The notes below the pieces were generated by a model. It had not been told where the DNA came from. It ran no database searches and worked only from the letters and a program-made list of their open reading frames with translations. DNA of 64,000 nucleotides from Ichthyophthirius multifiliis (Eukaryota > Ciliophora > Oligohymenophorea > Hymenostomatida): NCBI RefSeq assembly GCF_000220395.1, contig NW_004086938.1, forward strand, positions 1,715-65,714. The letters are read 5' to 3'. The translations under genes were made by a program, and so were the position numbers. Shown here piece by piece: positions 11,301-23,999 of this stretch (position 1 is its first letter; each line of letters opens with the position of its first letter).

Positions 11301-12731
11301 ATGAATCTTGAACTTTAGTAGTGCATATTTTAATAAAAAAATAAATTTCGTGTTCAAATTCGCCGTAAGTAAATCCAATAAAAGTTTTTAGTAAAACGTT
11401 AAAAGTTATCTAATTTTTAAGTAGAAAATAATTAAGCATTAGATTTATAATAAATAATATTTTATTTTTTACAAGAAAAAGTATTAACTAAAGATAAAAA
11501 ATATTTACTATAGCTAATTTAAACAGAATGTGAACATAATAATGTTTTATATGAAGAAGCATAAAGAATAATTCCAAAAATTTTATCAATACTAATAGAG
11601 CAAGAAGAACCTTTATATTAAATAGCCTATTTACTATTAATAAATTTTACAAGTTTACCTAAAACAACATAAACTTCGAAAAAAATACTAGAAATATTAT
11701 GCTAGGATGAGGAATTTTCAAACAAACCGAATATAATAGAGTAACACTTATTATATTCTTAAGATTAAGAAACACGTCAAAATATACTTGAATTATTAAG
11801 AAATATAAGCGCAGAAGAAAATTAAGAAATTAATATTTTTTTCCTTTAAAGATAATTTTTTTATGATATAATATTAAGTATTTTTGATTTTATTTACGAT
11901 TATGAACCTTTAGTAGATATTATATACAATATTTATTTCAGATTTATTAACTCTAAGAAAGATTTTGATTTATATTTAGAAAAACCTCTTTTAGTTTTGC
12001 AGAGAATTTTTCCAATAGTGAAATTTTAATAAAAAATATCTTCTAAAGCCTTAAATACACTTTATAATATTTTAAATATAGCACAAGAAAAGCATATTCA
12101 TGACTTCGTTAATTTTCATTACAAAACTATTATTTATTTAATTAATTTGAAATCTAATCATAGTACTTTATTAAATATATTTTAATTGATTATCTAAAAA
12201 AATCCATGTTCATCTAAATAAATTATTAGCTTAGGAATATTTGATTTATTATTTAATTTTCTTCAAGAAAATAAAAAAGTTAAAACAGTCTTTAAAATTA
12301 CAGAGTTTCTTTTGAAATAAAATTAAGATATTTTACCTTTTTTTATTCTTTACAAAGATACATTTTGGCCTTTTGTAGAGTAATATGCTTTTGAATTCAA
12401 TAAATGTGTGCTTATTATAGCTCATGTATCTTTATAAGCAAATTTTTAAGAACTAAAAATGCTATTTAAAGTAAAATATTTTGATGTTTTTCTAGCTTTT
12501 TTAACTAAAAGTAATTTAAATAAAAATCATTTGATTTTTATCCTTGATGCATTAATAAATATTTTTGAATAGGAAAGCTTATTTTCAGTAAATTAAATAT
12601 TTTTATATTCATTTTTATAAATTGGTGGTAAATAAATTATCGAAAAAATGGCTTGCAATAATTATAATAATTGTATAATTGAAGAATAGTTAAACCAGTT
12701 AATTGAAATTCTGGAAAAAGATATTAATTGA
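11301..12731 (+). CDS. Importin-alpha-like armadillo-repeat protein
   Basis: A single uninterrupted frame of 476 residues (ATG 11301, TGA 12729-12731), no intron required. The N-terminus carries a short basic stretch, NKFRVQIRRKQIQQKFLVKRQ (part of residues 13-34), which resembles an importin-beta-binding segment. The rest is a regular series of Leu/Ile-rich helices of about 40-residue period, typical of armadillo repeats. In importin alpha this layout carries nuclear-localisation-signal cargo, with the IBB contacting importin beta. The repeats are divergent: I do not see the usual conserved Trp/Asn array, so a specialised or degenerate paralogue is likely. Ciliates are known to use distinct importin alphas for macro- and micronuclei; assigning this one to either is not possible here. 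Confidence 0.65.
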
Positions 12732-12879
12732 TTTTTTTTTTTCTATAAAATACATAAATAGCTTATTTATTATTATTAAAAAAATAAATATTCTTTTTAT
12801 TTATAAATAATTAGCAATTTTATGTTTTTTACAAAAAAAAAAATACTTTTTTTATTAAAAAATAACGTATTTAAATAAA

Positions 12880-13455
12880 ATGAAGAATATAAATGAATAA
12901 TTAAATCATTTGTTTGTTGAAAATAAATAAAATAACTATTATTCAGTAAACTAATCCCTGTAATCAAAATAAGAGAAACATAATTTAAACATCTTAAAAT
13001 ACAATATAAAAACATAAATAATAAATATTGAAATAAATTTAAAAAATAAATAATTAAAAGCATCTGAAAGATAGTAAGCATAAGAAAATTTATAAGGGTT
13101 TTTAAAAAATAAAATTTGTGTATATATTCTTCCAAGAGAAGAGTTTTAATTTTATATGGGAATGAAAATATTTGATTTACAAGATCCGATAAAATTTGAA
13201 GGAGAATTATTAATGCATGATTTTGCTCAAATTTAAATTGTAAAAAATTAATTAATAGAAATAGCTAATAATAAATGGGTAAGCGAAGTTGGATATTTAG
13301 TAAGTCATTTAAATGAAACCTATATTGAAAATAAAATAAGCGAAGCTTTTATTTAATTTAATTTAGAAACTACATAAGCAACTATACAAATATATTTACT
13401 TGTTATAAGATACAAAGATGATGTCTATATATAATAATTAAATAACATTAATTGA
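12880..13455 (+). CDS. Small hypothetical protein
   Basis: A frame of 191 residues from the ATG at 12880 to the TGA at 13453-13455. The first 85 residues are polar and helix-forming (Gln/Asn/Lys rich). The second half is more ordered, with VYILPREEFQF, IKFEGELLMHDFAQI and WVSEVGYLVSHLNE, and ends in a mixed sheet-like stretch. I do not recognise a family. The gene begins about 150 bases after the importin-like gene on the same strand and converges on the TAPT1-like gene. The opposite-strand standard-code ORF over its first half is a shadow. Confidence 0.6.
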
Positions 13456-13541
13456 ATTTCATATAATTATGTTTTTTATTTTTTTTTAAAAAAAAATTAA
13501 ATTTAAAATAAAATGAAAATAATAATTTTTATATTAATTTT

Positions 13542-15125
13542 TCAATATTAATTAATAGTTTTAATAATATAATATATTATATTAGTAATATATTGTTCAA
13601 ATTGTACATAAAGACTATAAAACCCAGAACAAAAAATAAATATGTCCTGAACTTAAAACAATGTTTTCCAAAGAGAATTATTAACTTTACTATAATGATT
13701 TATAATTTCACTTTTGAAAGCTATTTTAGTAATAAGCAAATCAACAAAGACTTTAATTAATCTGATTCCCATTAAATAAATAAAAAAACTATTAAAAGTT
13801 ACATATTTACGGAAAATTGGATATGCGACTTTAAGGATAACTACACTATAATGAAATGGAATAAAATAAACTCCAAATCCTATTTTGAAGCTAGCTGGTA
13901 CATAAGAAGTATTAACAATTTTCCATTATCTTTATTAAAAGCTTTAACTATTAAAATCAGTTTTTTCAAATAATTCTTTATCGTTAATTAAATTAAGAGG
14001 TTATAAAATACGTACACTAGCAACAACTCCTTTGAAATATTTATTAATAGTTTAAACAACTTCAACCATTTTAAGTTTATTTAATTACATTAAAAATATA
14101 TGTTTTACCCATTCCACAACAAATTCAGTCCCTAAAAGATATTTTAATTTTTTAATTATATCAGAAGTGAATCCTTTCATTCCTGCCCAAATTAAAAAAA
14201 CATAAAGAAATTTCGTAAATCTAATTCTTAAATCATCATGCGTTTATGTTATATAATTTTCAATTGTAAATTTTTTAAATATCGATGATTTTAATTTCAT
14301 TGAATTATGAACAAAAATCATCACAAACAAAGAAGATATTTCAGAGTTCAAAACTACATTATAATTTATTAAAGAAAAATATAATATCAAAGAATGAATA
14401 AATACATATATTATTGCTGGAACTAAATATTTTATTATTTCTAATGGAGCTTTTATGCTTTATTTCTTCCATAAAACATCCAAAATTAAAAACTCTCCTA
14501 TACTGCAAAGCATTTTATCTGCAACATCAGCAGTCATTATTACGCCATATAATTTTAATGTCGATTATACTCTAAAAGCATGATACCAATATGAAGTGTT
14601 AAACCATTCTTCAAAACTGATAAAATAAAAATTATCTGTTAATATAAGAAAAGGAATTGCAACCATCAAAAAGTGCGTTATTACATGATAATCTTCTACT
14701 TTTGGAACTCTGCCTTTTATGATAAAATTGAAAAATAATGTTATTAAACTTATTGGAAGTTTCAAAATTACTTCAAATATATTATCTATATATATTAATG
14801 TTAACCTAAGATTGTATTTTTCTAACACATAAGGAATTAAAAATACATCAAAAGTACCAGTTTCTTATTCTAATTCTTTTTTTGAAATTTCTGTTTGCAA
14901 TAATTTTTCTGGTTATATAAGTTTTGAAGGACTTTCGTTTGATAATTTTCGATCTTTATTATCATTTATATTTTTGGATAATTTTACAGGTTCCTCCACA
15001 CACTATTTTCTCGGGCTTTATTACTATTTTTTTTATAATTGCTCTATTTATTCTAATTCTAAACAGCCAGGAATTAAACTTTTACTATGTTTTTTTTTTA
15101 TTTAAGATAATTAAAGAAATTACAT
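13542..15125 (-). CDS. TAPT1: TAPT1-family multi-pass membrane protein
   Basis: A single frame of 527 residues without introns (ATG 15125-15123, TGA 13544-13542), matching the length of the TAPT1/DUF747 family. Family blocks in order: ILKLPISLITLFFN, HVITHFLMVAIPFLIL, QSTLKLYGVIMTADVADKM followed by a Gly/Glu-containing FLILDVLWKK, then NVVLNSEISSLFVMIFVHNS and KLKSSIFKKFTIENYI with LRIRFTKFLYVFL. Members are endoplasmic-reticulum or Golgi membrane proteins linked in animals and yeast to trafficking and to cilium formation or lipid homeostasis. Which role applies here is not visible. The N-terminal 100 residues are a Gln/Lys/Ser-rich cytosolic tail. This is one of the cleanest long frames in the window. 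Confidence 0.88.
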
Positions 15126-16227
15126 TTTTATTTTAAGTTAAAATAAATTAATAATTATTAGGGAAATACATAAAACTTTATAATCTTTTTTTAAAAAAAT
15201 ATATAATTTTATTTAATTATGAAATTTAATTTTTATTTTATATCCTATTTAAATATATTTTTTTTTATTATTATTTAAATTATAATAATTTTTATTATTA
15301 AATACAATTAATTCTTTTCTTAAATAAAAATATCATGTTTTTATGTAATAAATTAATTTTTTCTATAATTGTTTTTTAGATTACTATATTTGTCTATAAA
15401 AACCTCATGTTTAATTATATTACCTTAATCTTTAAAATAATTTTTAAAGTTTTTTGCATAATTTTTTTTATATAATTTTTTATATAATACAAATTGTATT
15501 TTAAATAATTTGTATTATGTTTAGTATACACTACTATTTTATATATATATTTTTTTTAAAAAAAAAAAACTCAATATATATGTTAAATAATCCCCTTCGT
15601 TATAAATTTTTTATCTCCTTTTTTATATTTTGATAAAGTTTTTTTAAAAAAGTAAATAGTAACCACCTCCTTTCGAAAACATTATTATTAAATTATTTTG
15701 TGAGTATTATAAAGTGAATTTTACAGAAGATAATATATTTATAGTGCAGCTAAATTTGAAAATTTTATAAATATTATGCTATATAAATATGGTTATTAAA
15801 AATAAATAATCCATAAAAAATATTTCGAAATTTATAAATTTTTATCTATCATAAACATATATTTGAACATTTTTATTCTAGAATAGTATAGAAATACTCA
15901 TATATACATTTTTTTTAGGAAATCAAACTGTTTTTATATTAGATATGTGTTATTTGTTTTTTTAGAATATATCAATGATATTATAATTTATTTATCGAAA
16001 ATTTACATAATAAATAATATTATTTAAATTACTAAAAAGTTTTGTTTTGAAATAGAAATCGAAAAATGTGTATTTATAATATATAAATTTAATTAAATAA
16101 ACACTAAGTATATATTTAAAAAAAAAAAAATCACATAAATATTTACATTATTTTTTATATATATTAAAAAATTTAAACATACGAAAATTATAAATATTAA
16201 TTAAAGATAATAAAACAATTGAAAAAA
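15126..16227. other. Intergenic AT-rich DNA
   Basis: About 1.1 kb between divergent genes. Apart from A/T runs I see no coding frame and no recognisable element. Confidence 0.6.
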
Positions 16228-18993
16228 ATGAATAAATTTCAAAATAATATAGATTCAGATTTTGTTTAGATTAATAATTATTTAAAATAACAAAATAAAG
16301 ATAATAGTAATGGAAAATACCATTCTTAAGATTAAATATATATAAGAAATATAATATAGCCTAAATATTAATAAAATACAAATATCTAAAAAACTAAATC
16401 AAATTTAATAAACTTAAAACAAATAATAAATCCAGTTCCAATAATTCCATATAAACTAAATCAGAATTTTAAATCTTAGTAAATAAATAACATGGATGTT
16501 AAATCGATAAATATTTCACATTAGAATAATATAAGTGTGTAAAAAAAGAAACAAAATTAAAGATCTCTAAGTAATAAGAAATAATTACAAAAATAAAATA
16601 ATAAATAAGTTTAAAAATAATATCAGAATTCATAAAATAATTAAAGTAACTCTGAAATTAATATAAATAACTAAAATAAAAACCATTAACAAAATTTTAA
16701 TACTAATAATAATAGTAACATGAAGCAATTCTCACCTATTAAAAAACAAAAACATATAAGCAATGTTTTATATAATTTATTTAAATAAAATTAATTAAAA
16801 TCATGTAATTAATCAACTACTTCTTCCGCAGGAAATTCAAATTTAAATAGTACTAAAAATATTTAACCTTTAAGCCAGATAAACTAATAAAAACATATGT
16901 ACAATTTTAAACAGAATTAATATAATTAAAATAATAATAAAATTATATAGCAAAAATAATAATAATAAGTAAAGAATTTAAATATATATTTATATATTTA
17001 AAAAATTGTATATATAACTAAAAGGTAAATGCTTTATCATAATTTGCAGAAAAATAAAACTCTTCATAGTTTATAGAAGTTATAAAAGAAAACATAAATA
17101 AAAAATTAAATATATAGAAGGAGTAATATAAAAAATTATAAAGGTAACCTAATATAATACAGGAAACCTTACTAAGTAGAAAAGTAAGTTAATCAAATAA
17201 TTGCAATATAGAAACAAATAACTTGATAGTTAATAATCATATTACAAATAATTCTCAAACAAACAAGTCAAATTAATCCCTCGTATTATAAAATAAAAAT
17301 TTAAATACTTATAATCCAAATATAAACTTGAATAATATTTTTTTTTAAAATGAATGTTCTACAAATATAAATAAATCTAAAAAGTTAAATGAAAATAATT
17401 CACAAATAAATAATTAATCATTAACTTGCATTTAAAGCAAAAATATATCACTTTCGGGCTATAAAAACAAAGGCAGCATGATTTTAAAAAATAACAAATC
17501 TTTATGTAACAATAATAAATAAAATAGTTAGCCTATACTTAAAAAGATAGAAAAAAGTTAAAACGGCATGCCTGAAGGAATAGAATAAATGCATAGAAAA
17601 ATTAACTCATTTACTCACTGCATACCATAGAGTTTACAATTATATTAATCAGATTGCTCTTAAAAAATAATTTTAGAAGAAAATAATTAATCAAAATAAT
17701 AATTAATATAAGAATAAGAAATAACTAATTTAAAATAAAAATAAATAATATAAAATATCTAAATTAATGAAAATAACTAGATTATATGTAATAAAATAAA
17801 AGAAGTAGAAAATTTCGAATAATTAACAGAAATTATCAATGATTTCAAATTTTAAATAAAATAATATATTCCTTATTTTAATTAATTATAACAAACCCTA
17901 ATATAATTAAATTAAAATAATAAAAATAAAATATAATTGCTTGATAATAAAATTCAATAATAACGAAGCTTAATTGAAGAATTAAAAAGTAAATAAAAAT
18001 GCACTAAAACTACTCAAACAGAAAAATAAAAATAAAATTCTGAAAAAAATTAAATTATTCAAATATGTGATTAAAATGGTAAAGTATAAGAAGTAGATAC
18101 TGATAAAGAAAACGAATTGCTTAAAGACTATATTATAGAATAAGAAAAAAATATTAATGAAATTAAATAAAAAGAGAAAAAAATGGTTTAATTATTTTTA
18201 GCCATTAAAAAAAAAGGAATTAATATAAATGAAATTTATAATAAGGAAGTTATAGGCTAGGAAATTAATAGTTCGGATGATTAACTAAAATAAATAAAAC
18301 CAAGTTTCGCAATTAATAAATATGAATAATTTCTCTAAAAATAAAAAAAATTTAAAGTTAATTCCAATAATATATTTTATAATAATATGCAGGAAGAAGC
18401 AGATAATTCAAGTATACTTTTTTTTTAAAAAAAAAAAATATTTATTTAATTTTAGTTATTAATGATTCCGATGAAAGTAGTTTTGGATTTTATGGAAAAC
18501 CTTCATAAAGAAACGAAAGTATTTAATAATATGATTATGTGAAAAATTATAATAAAAATTATGCCAAAAATAATTAGCATTTGCCTGACAAATTAAGATA
18601 AAAACTTCATTTAAATTTATAGAATATGTAAGTTGATGATAGTGAAGAATCTGAAAATCTAAATATTTTGAAAATATTGTAAATTAGTTAAGATAAATTA
18701 AATAGGCTATAAGAATAAATATAAAAAGATCCAGATAATTTATCTGATTCTCAAATAAATTTAATATAAAAAATTAATCTTATATAAGAATAAATTTAGT
18801 AAAATAAAATTTAAATGAAATAAAAAAAAGTATTGTATTGAATATAAATTCGTAATCATAAATTATTCCATTAAATCCTAATTCTGAAGAATTTACAAAT
18901 TAATCAAATATTCTTACTTCTGACTTAAAAAGAGAATTAAACTGTATTAATATTTCTTAAAAATAAGAAGATGAAGATGAAAATTTTTTATGA
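16228..18993 (+). CDS. Asn/Gln-rich coiled-coil protein, unknown
   Basis: A long coding stretch rich in Asn, Gln, Lys and Ser from the ATG at 16228. It has a frame change near 17160-17190, a short intron at 18412-18455 and a second one-base change at the A8 run near 18828. After that the frame reaches the TGA at 18991-18993; without that change the protein would stop at about 18838. The central part (about 17750-18260) has heptad-like charged segments such as LIEELKSKQK and NELLKDYIIEQEKNINEIKQ, suggesting coiled coil. The C-terminus is acidic (EDEDENFL). I recognise no enzymatic domain. The 5' third is so Asn/Gln-rich that its limits are uncertain, and two neighbouring genes cannot be excluded. 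Confidence 0.55.
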
Positions 18994-19299
18994 ACTTATA
19001 TACTTTTTTTTATATATTAATTATTAATATATGTGTTTATATTAAATTAAATAAGTTTATTTTATCATTTATTAAAAAAATCAAAAAAAAATAGATATAA
19101 TAAATTATTTTATTTAGTTATATTAATCTACTAATTTTTATTATATATAATATATTGATTATTTTGTTAATTTTTAATTAATTAAAATTGGTTGAAGATT
19201 ATTGTTTTTTAGTTATCAATATATTTGTTTTATTTTAATAAACAAAATATAATAAAATTTTATTATTATTTATACATTAAATATTAGAAAAAAATATTT
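18994..19299. other. Intergenic spacer
   Basis: About 300 bases of AT-rich DNA. The first exon of the downstream B-box gene may lie here, since that gene's frame has no obvious ATG. Confidence 0.4.
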
Positions 19300-21743
19300 A
19301 TATAGTCATAAGAAACTGAAATATATTATTCAGAGTGCTGTAACTTAGTATTTTGTATAAAATGTATAACATATCAATCATAATATGAGAATTTAACACT
19401 AATAAAAAAATATTAAAAATGTAATAATGATTTAAAATATGCAAATCTAAAATATTTAAAAATAGATTTTCAATAAATTCAAACAGAAAAAAAGTGTGAA
19501 AGATGTTAAAAAAATAATTCTGAAAATTATTTTTTTATCTGTAATTAATGTGGATAAAATAAATTATTATGCATAGATTGTTCAAGTTAAATACATTAGA
19601 TAGGAACATATTAATATCATCAAATAAAAAAATATTAATTTTTATTAACAAATACTTTTTAATAATAAAATCACATATCTTAAAATTATCAAATTCAAGA
19701 TTTGGAAATATTAGAAAATCTTGAAAATATATAAATATATATTTAATTACTTGAAGGAGAAAATAATCTTTATAAATAAAAATTGAATGAAATTTCTGGA
19801 TAAATAGTGCAAAATAAAGACTAAATAAATTAAATTTTTAATCATTTAAATAATCTTCTTTTATAAAAATAAAAATAAATATTAAATATTGTTGAACATT
19901 CTTTCTCAAAAGACAAAAATGAGCTTTGTAATATTCTAAATATTAATAATTAAACAATAAATAATTTAAATAAAACTTAAGATATAATAAACTATATTTT
20001 AATAAACCAGTAATAATAATAAAAATAAAATGAAGAAAAAATAAACATAAAATAAAATTTAAATTTTTTAATCAATAAAAGTAAAGAAACAATGGCATAA
20101 ATAAACTGAACAAAAAAATTAGATATTTCTACTAATATTTACGATAACAAATATTTATAAAATTGTTAAAATCTAGTTTAGTAAATTTTGCAATTATCAA
20201 TAAAAAATAATTTAGAAGATATAACTAATCAAAACAATTTTTTAAAAAATTAGGCGGATTCTCTTTTTATATAGTAATCGGTTTAATAATAAAGTAATAA
20301 TATATTTCCTTAAACTAATAATAACAATCATACATTAGTAAGCTAACAAGAAATTTAAGAACCAGCTGAATTATAATAAAAGATTTAAAAAAATGTTAGT
20401 AAAAAATAATATTAATACATAAAAAATAATTCAGAAATGAATATTTAAATAATAAATACGAGTAACATTTAAAATAAAATACATTCTTTTTCAATAAATT
20501 AAAATATTCTTGAAAATTAATAAATCTAATAAAAAGAATATGTAAAAAATCACAAAATAGATTAATTACAAAATATGATTTTAGCTAATTCTTCCTTTGT
20601 TTTTGAATCGAAGAAACCAATAATTGTTTAATAAAAACTCAATTCTGAATTAAAATAAGAAAGAAAAAAAAACATTTAAAAAATATAAAATTCAGTTACT
20701 CCTAAATAAAGAGATTAATCTTACAATTGCTAAAAGAAAACATTAAATTTAATTTAAATTTGCACAAAAACTTAAATATTAACAACTCCTAATAAAAGAT
20801 CACATAGTTCACGCAAAAAAAATAATATTACTAATGAATTTTAAAGTTAATAAGTTTCCATATCAGATCATTAGAATCTTTATAAATAAGTTTTTTTTAA
20901 ATAATTTATGTTAATAAACTGCTTTATCTTTGCAAAATTAAGAACTTATAAATGAACCATTTTAAAAAAGAGTTTTTTAAAAGTTTTTTTCGACATAAAA
21001 TTCTATTTTTTTAACATGGAATCATTCAATTTATATATAATCTAAAATTAATTATAGACTTGAATATGGAATAGGAATAAAAATAGGAGGATTCGAGTAA
21101 TTTAAAATGATATATGAAGGTCCGTAATGGTATCATATAATAAATTAATTATAACCTAAGTAAAAAAAAAAAAATATAATATACATAAACTAAAAATAAA
21201 AGAACTACATACAGAATTAGAGTTTGTACAGTAAATGATAAAAATGAATAAGGGGAATAAGGGGAATGGAGTGATATATAATGTATTATAACTCAATAAT
21301 TATAAAGTATAGAAATATCAGATTGTGCTTAAATTAACAGAAAAGATAAGAAAATCATAATTCAATATGAAACTGCAGGAATAACAACATCCTCATATCC
21401 TTATTCTTTTGGAAAAATATATTGGGATATACATGCTCTTGTTTCTTCACACTCTTGCGGTGAAGATGACACTGCTTGTCTTATTATTGGAGTAAGTAAT
21501 AAAATGGGAAAAAAAATAAATATTATAGGTAGTACTATTAATTATGGGTTGCACAGATAAAATTTTAAGGTTAAAGTTTGTTTAGATTTAGATAACTATA
21601 CTATGATTATTAATACTCCTACTCATCCTAAAGGATAAGTTTTCAATAATTTGCCTGTAGGTTTACTTTATGCTGCATTCTAAAATAAAAACTGCAATAA
21701 AAATATAGCAAATTCTATTATATTAATTGTTAATTTTGAATGA
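19300..21743 (+). CDS. B-box zinc finger / fibronectin III / SPRY-like protein
   Basis: The layout resembles TRIM-like proteins. The N-terminal region has paired cysteines (SECCNLVFCIKC, then CERCQKN) and a B-box-like cluster, CNQCGQNKLLCIDC with HQIGTYQYHQI, that would bind zinc. A coiled-coil segment of about 250 residues follows. After a middle Gln/Asn-rich part comes a fibronectin III module (FLTWNHSIYIQS, GFEQFKMIYEGP, TTYRIRVCTVND, GEWSDIQC). A C-terminal beta-rich domain of about 150 residues (YWDIHAL, ACLIIGVSNKMG, VKVCLDLDNYTMIIN, LPVGLLYAAF) looks like SPRY or a related jelly roll. It ends at the TGA at 21741-21743. Introns at 20085-20126 (which removes an in-frame TGA) and 21160-21202 fit; one junction near 20890-20945 is unresolved. 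The start codon is not identified. Possible scaffold or ubiquitin-related role is inference. Confidence 0.65.
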
Positions 21744-23999
21744 TATTTTTATTAAATTTTTATTTTTTTGTTTATATTGTATACTTTTTTAATCAAAAAT
21801 TATTATATAGAATTTTTATTATATATATATCAATTATTTATTATTATTAATTTTATTTTATAAAATTTTAATTTTAAAAATTATATAGATATTTTTATTT
21901 AAAAATACTAAAAGTACTTTTTATTTAATTTTTATAATTCTAAAGAGTTAAATTTATTATCTATCTTTTGATTTTTTAAGAATATAACTTTCTTATTTTT
22001 AATTTAGCGTATTTATTGTTGTAAATTTATCATAAAAATAATTTTTTAATCAATTATATTTTTTTTTAGAATTTAAAGCAATAAGTTTAAAATTAATTAT
22101 TTTTTTTGTATTTTCTAAATATATTTTTTTAAACAGCTATTTAATTAAATTCATTTTTTTTTTATTTTGTTTAACTTATAGAACCAATATCATTTTATAC
22201 TTTTAAAGACTTTTCTACATATGAAATAACATTTTTTATATATTTAAATAATTTTTAATTTTCTAATTAACATTATTATCTTATATACTGTTAAAGTTCA
22301 ATATAACTTTATATTTATTTAAAGCTAAATTAGGTGAATCATTTAATATACTTTAATAGATTGATTTAATTTAAAATGTATATTATATTTATTATTTTAA
22401 ATATTATTATTATTTAATTCTAATTTTTGAAAAATTTTAGAAGAAATAAAATTAAAAAAATAAAAATTAAAATTTAAGGTTTATATATTATAATTTACAT
22501 TTATATATTTGAATCATTAAGAGATATTTAAAAATTTATATTTAAAAAGAATATTTTTGAATTTTTAAAAATAATTGAATAAGGAAATAATATATATATA
22601 ATAAAAATACTTTTAATTAAAAAATATAACATGAACATGTAATATTATTAAAATTATCTGTAAAAATAATTTTTTAAATTTTAATAACAATAATATTTTA
22701 ATTATAAAATTATATTTAAATATAAAGTATATCCTTATATTTGTGTGTAAAGAAATTTTTATGTGCTATATTATTAAAAAAATAAATTATTATATAATAT
22801 TTTGACTTAAAATTAAAAATGTATATTTTTAATTTAAAAAGAATTTTCATAAAAATAGTATAAGAAATTTATATTTAATTATTAAATAAATGAAAAATTC
22901 TATAAATAAAAATATAAAAATAAAAAAAAAAATATAAAAATAATAATTAAAAATAGATGCAAATAAGTTTTCAAAAAAATATATATATATATATATTTAC
23001 AGTATCATAATTTAATATAATATAATATAATATATATTTTATTATACTTTTTTAATATTATAAAACTTTTTTTATTTTTTTTAATCTTTTATTTTATACT
23101 CCAATTTTTTTTTAGTAATTATTCAATTTTATTAATTATATATTTTTTTTTATTATATATATTTTTTTTTTTTTAAATTTTATTTTATCCATTAATAATA
23201 TCTAATTTATTGCAATTTATTCTTTTAACTATTAAATTTTTTTTTTTTTTAATTTTTCCTAATATTTTTTCATTTAGAATTATATATATTTTTATTTTAA
23301 TACCTTTTATCATTAAATTACGTGAACATTATTAATTTTTTTTTTATTTTTTGATAATATTATTTAAAATATTCCTATTATTTTTTTATTTTTAAGATAT
23401 TGCTATGAGTATTCTAATTTTTTAAAATCTAAAAAAGATTATATATTCATTTTATTTATGGGATCAAATTCAATATTTATAAAATATGTTAAAAATATAT
23501 ATTAATAGAAATAAAATTATGTTTAGCCTATATTGCCTATAGATAGATATACCAATAAAAAATTACTAGTATTTAAAATTATTGTATTTTTTAAAAAATT
23601 TATAATTAAATCAACTTTAATTAAATTATTTTCCACATTAATATTTTTATTATTTTTTAAATTAATTTTTTTTTATTCAATAATATCTTTAGTCTTTAAA
23701 TTTAATATAAATATAAATATTTTTTTAATTTTAATGAATTTCAATAAATTTGAAATGTCTAAAAAAAATTACATACAATATAAATTTTAATCATAATATT
23801 ATTAAAAAATATTTATGTTTCAAATAAAATATAAATATGACATATATATTTTTTTTTTTTTATTTATTTATTAATATTTTATTTTTTCAAAACCAATTAA
23901 ATTTAATGATCTTAATTTAATAATTTCCTTCATAAAATTTTTAAAATAAATCCATATAAAATATATTAATAATTAATTATTTTTTTACAAAACTTTAAT
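21744..23999. other. Intergenic AT-rich DNA
   Basis: About 2.25 kb between convergent genes. It contains AT dinucleotide runs (22980-22996) and long T runs. The 85-codon open frame at 23533-23790 is Phe/Ile/Lys low complexity and contains no TAA/TAG glutamines, unlike the real genes here, so I do not call it. Confidence 0.6.

Noticed and set aside
12797-13135. 112-codon minus-strand open frame, hydrophobic
   Set aside because: Antisense of the small plus-strand gene that starts at 12880; composition is just AT bias.
23533-23790. 85-codon plus-strand frame
   Set aside because: Low-complexity Phe/Ile/Lys without TAA/TAG, unlike genes in this window; isolated in a 2.2-kb gap.
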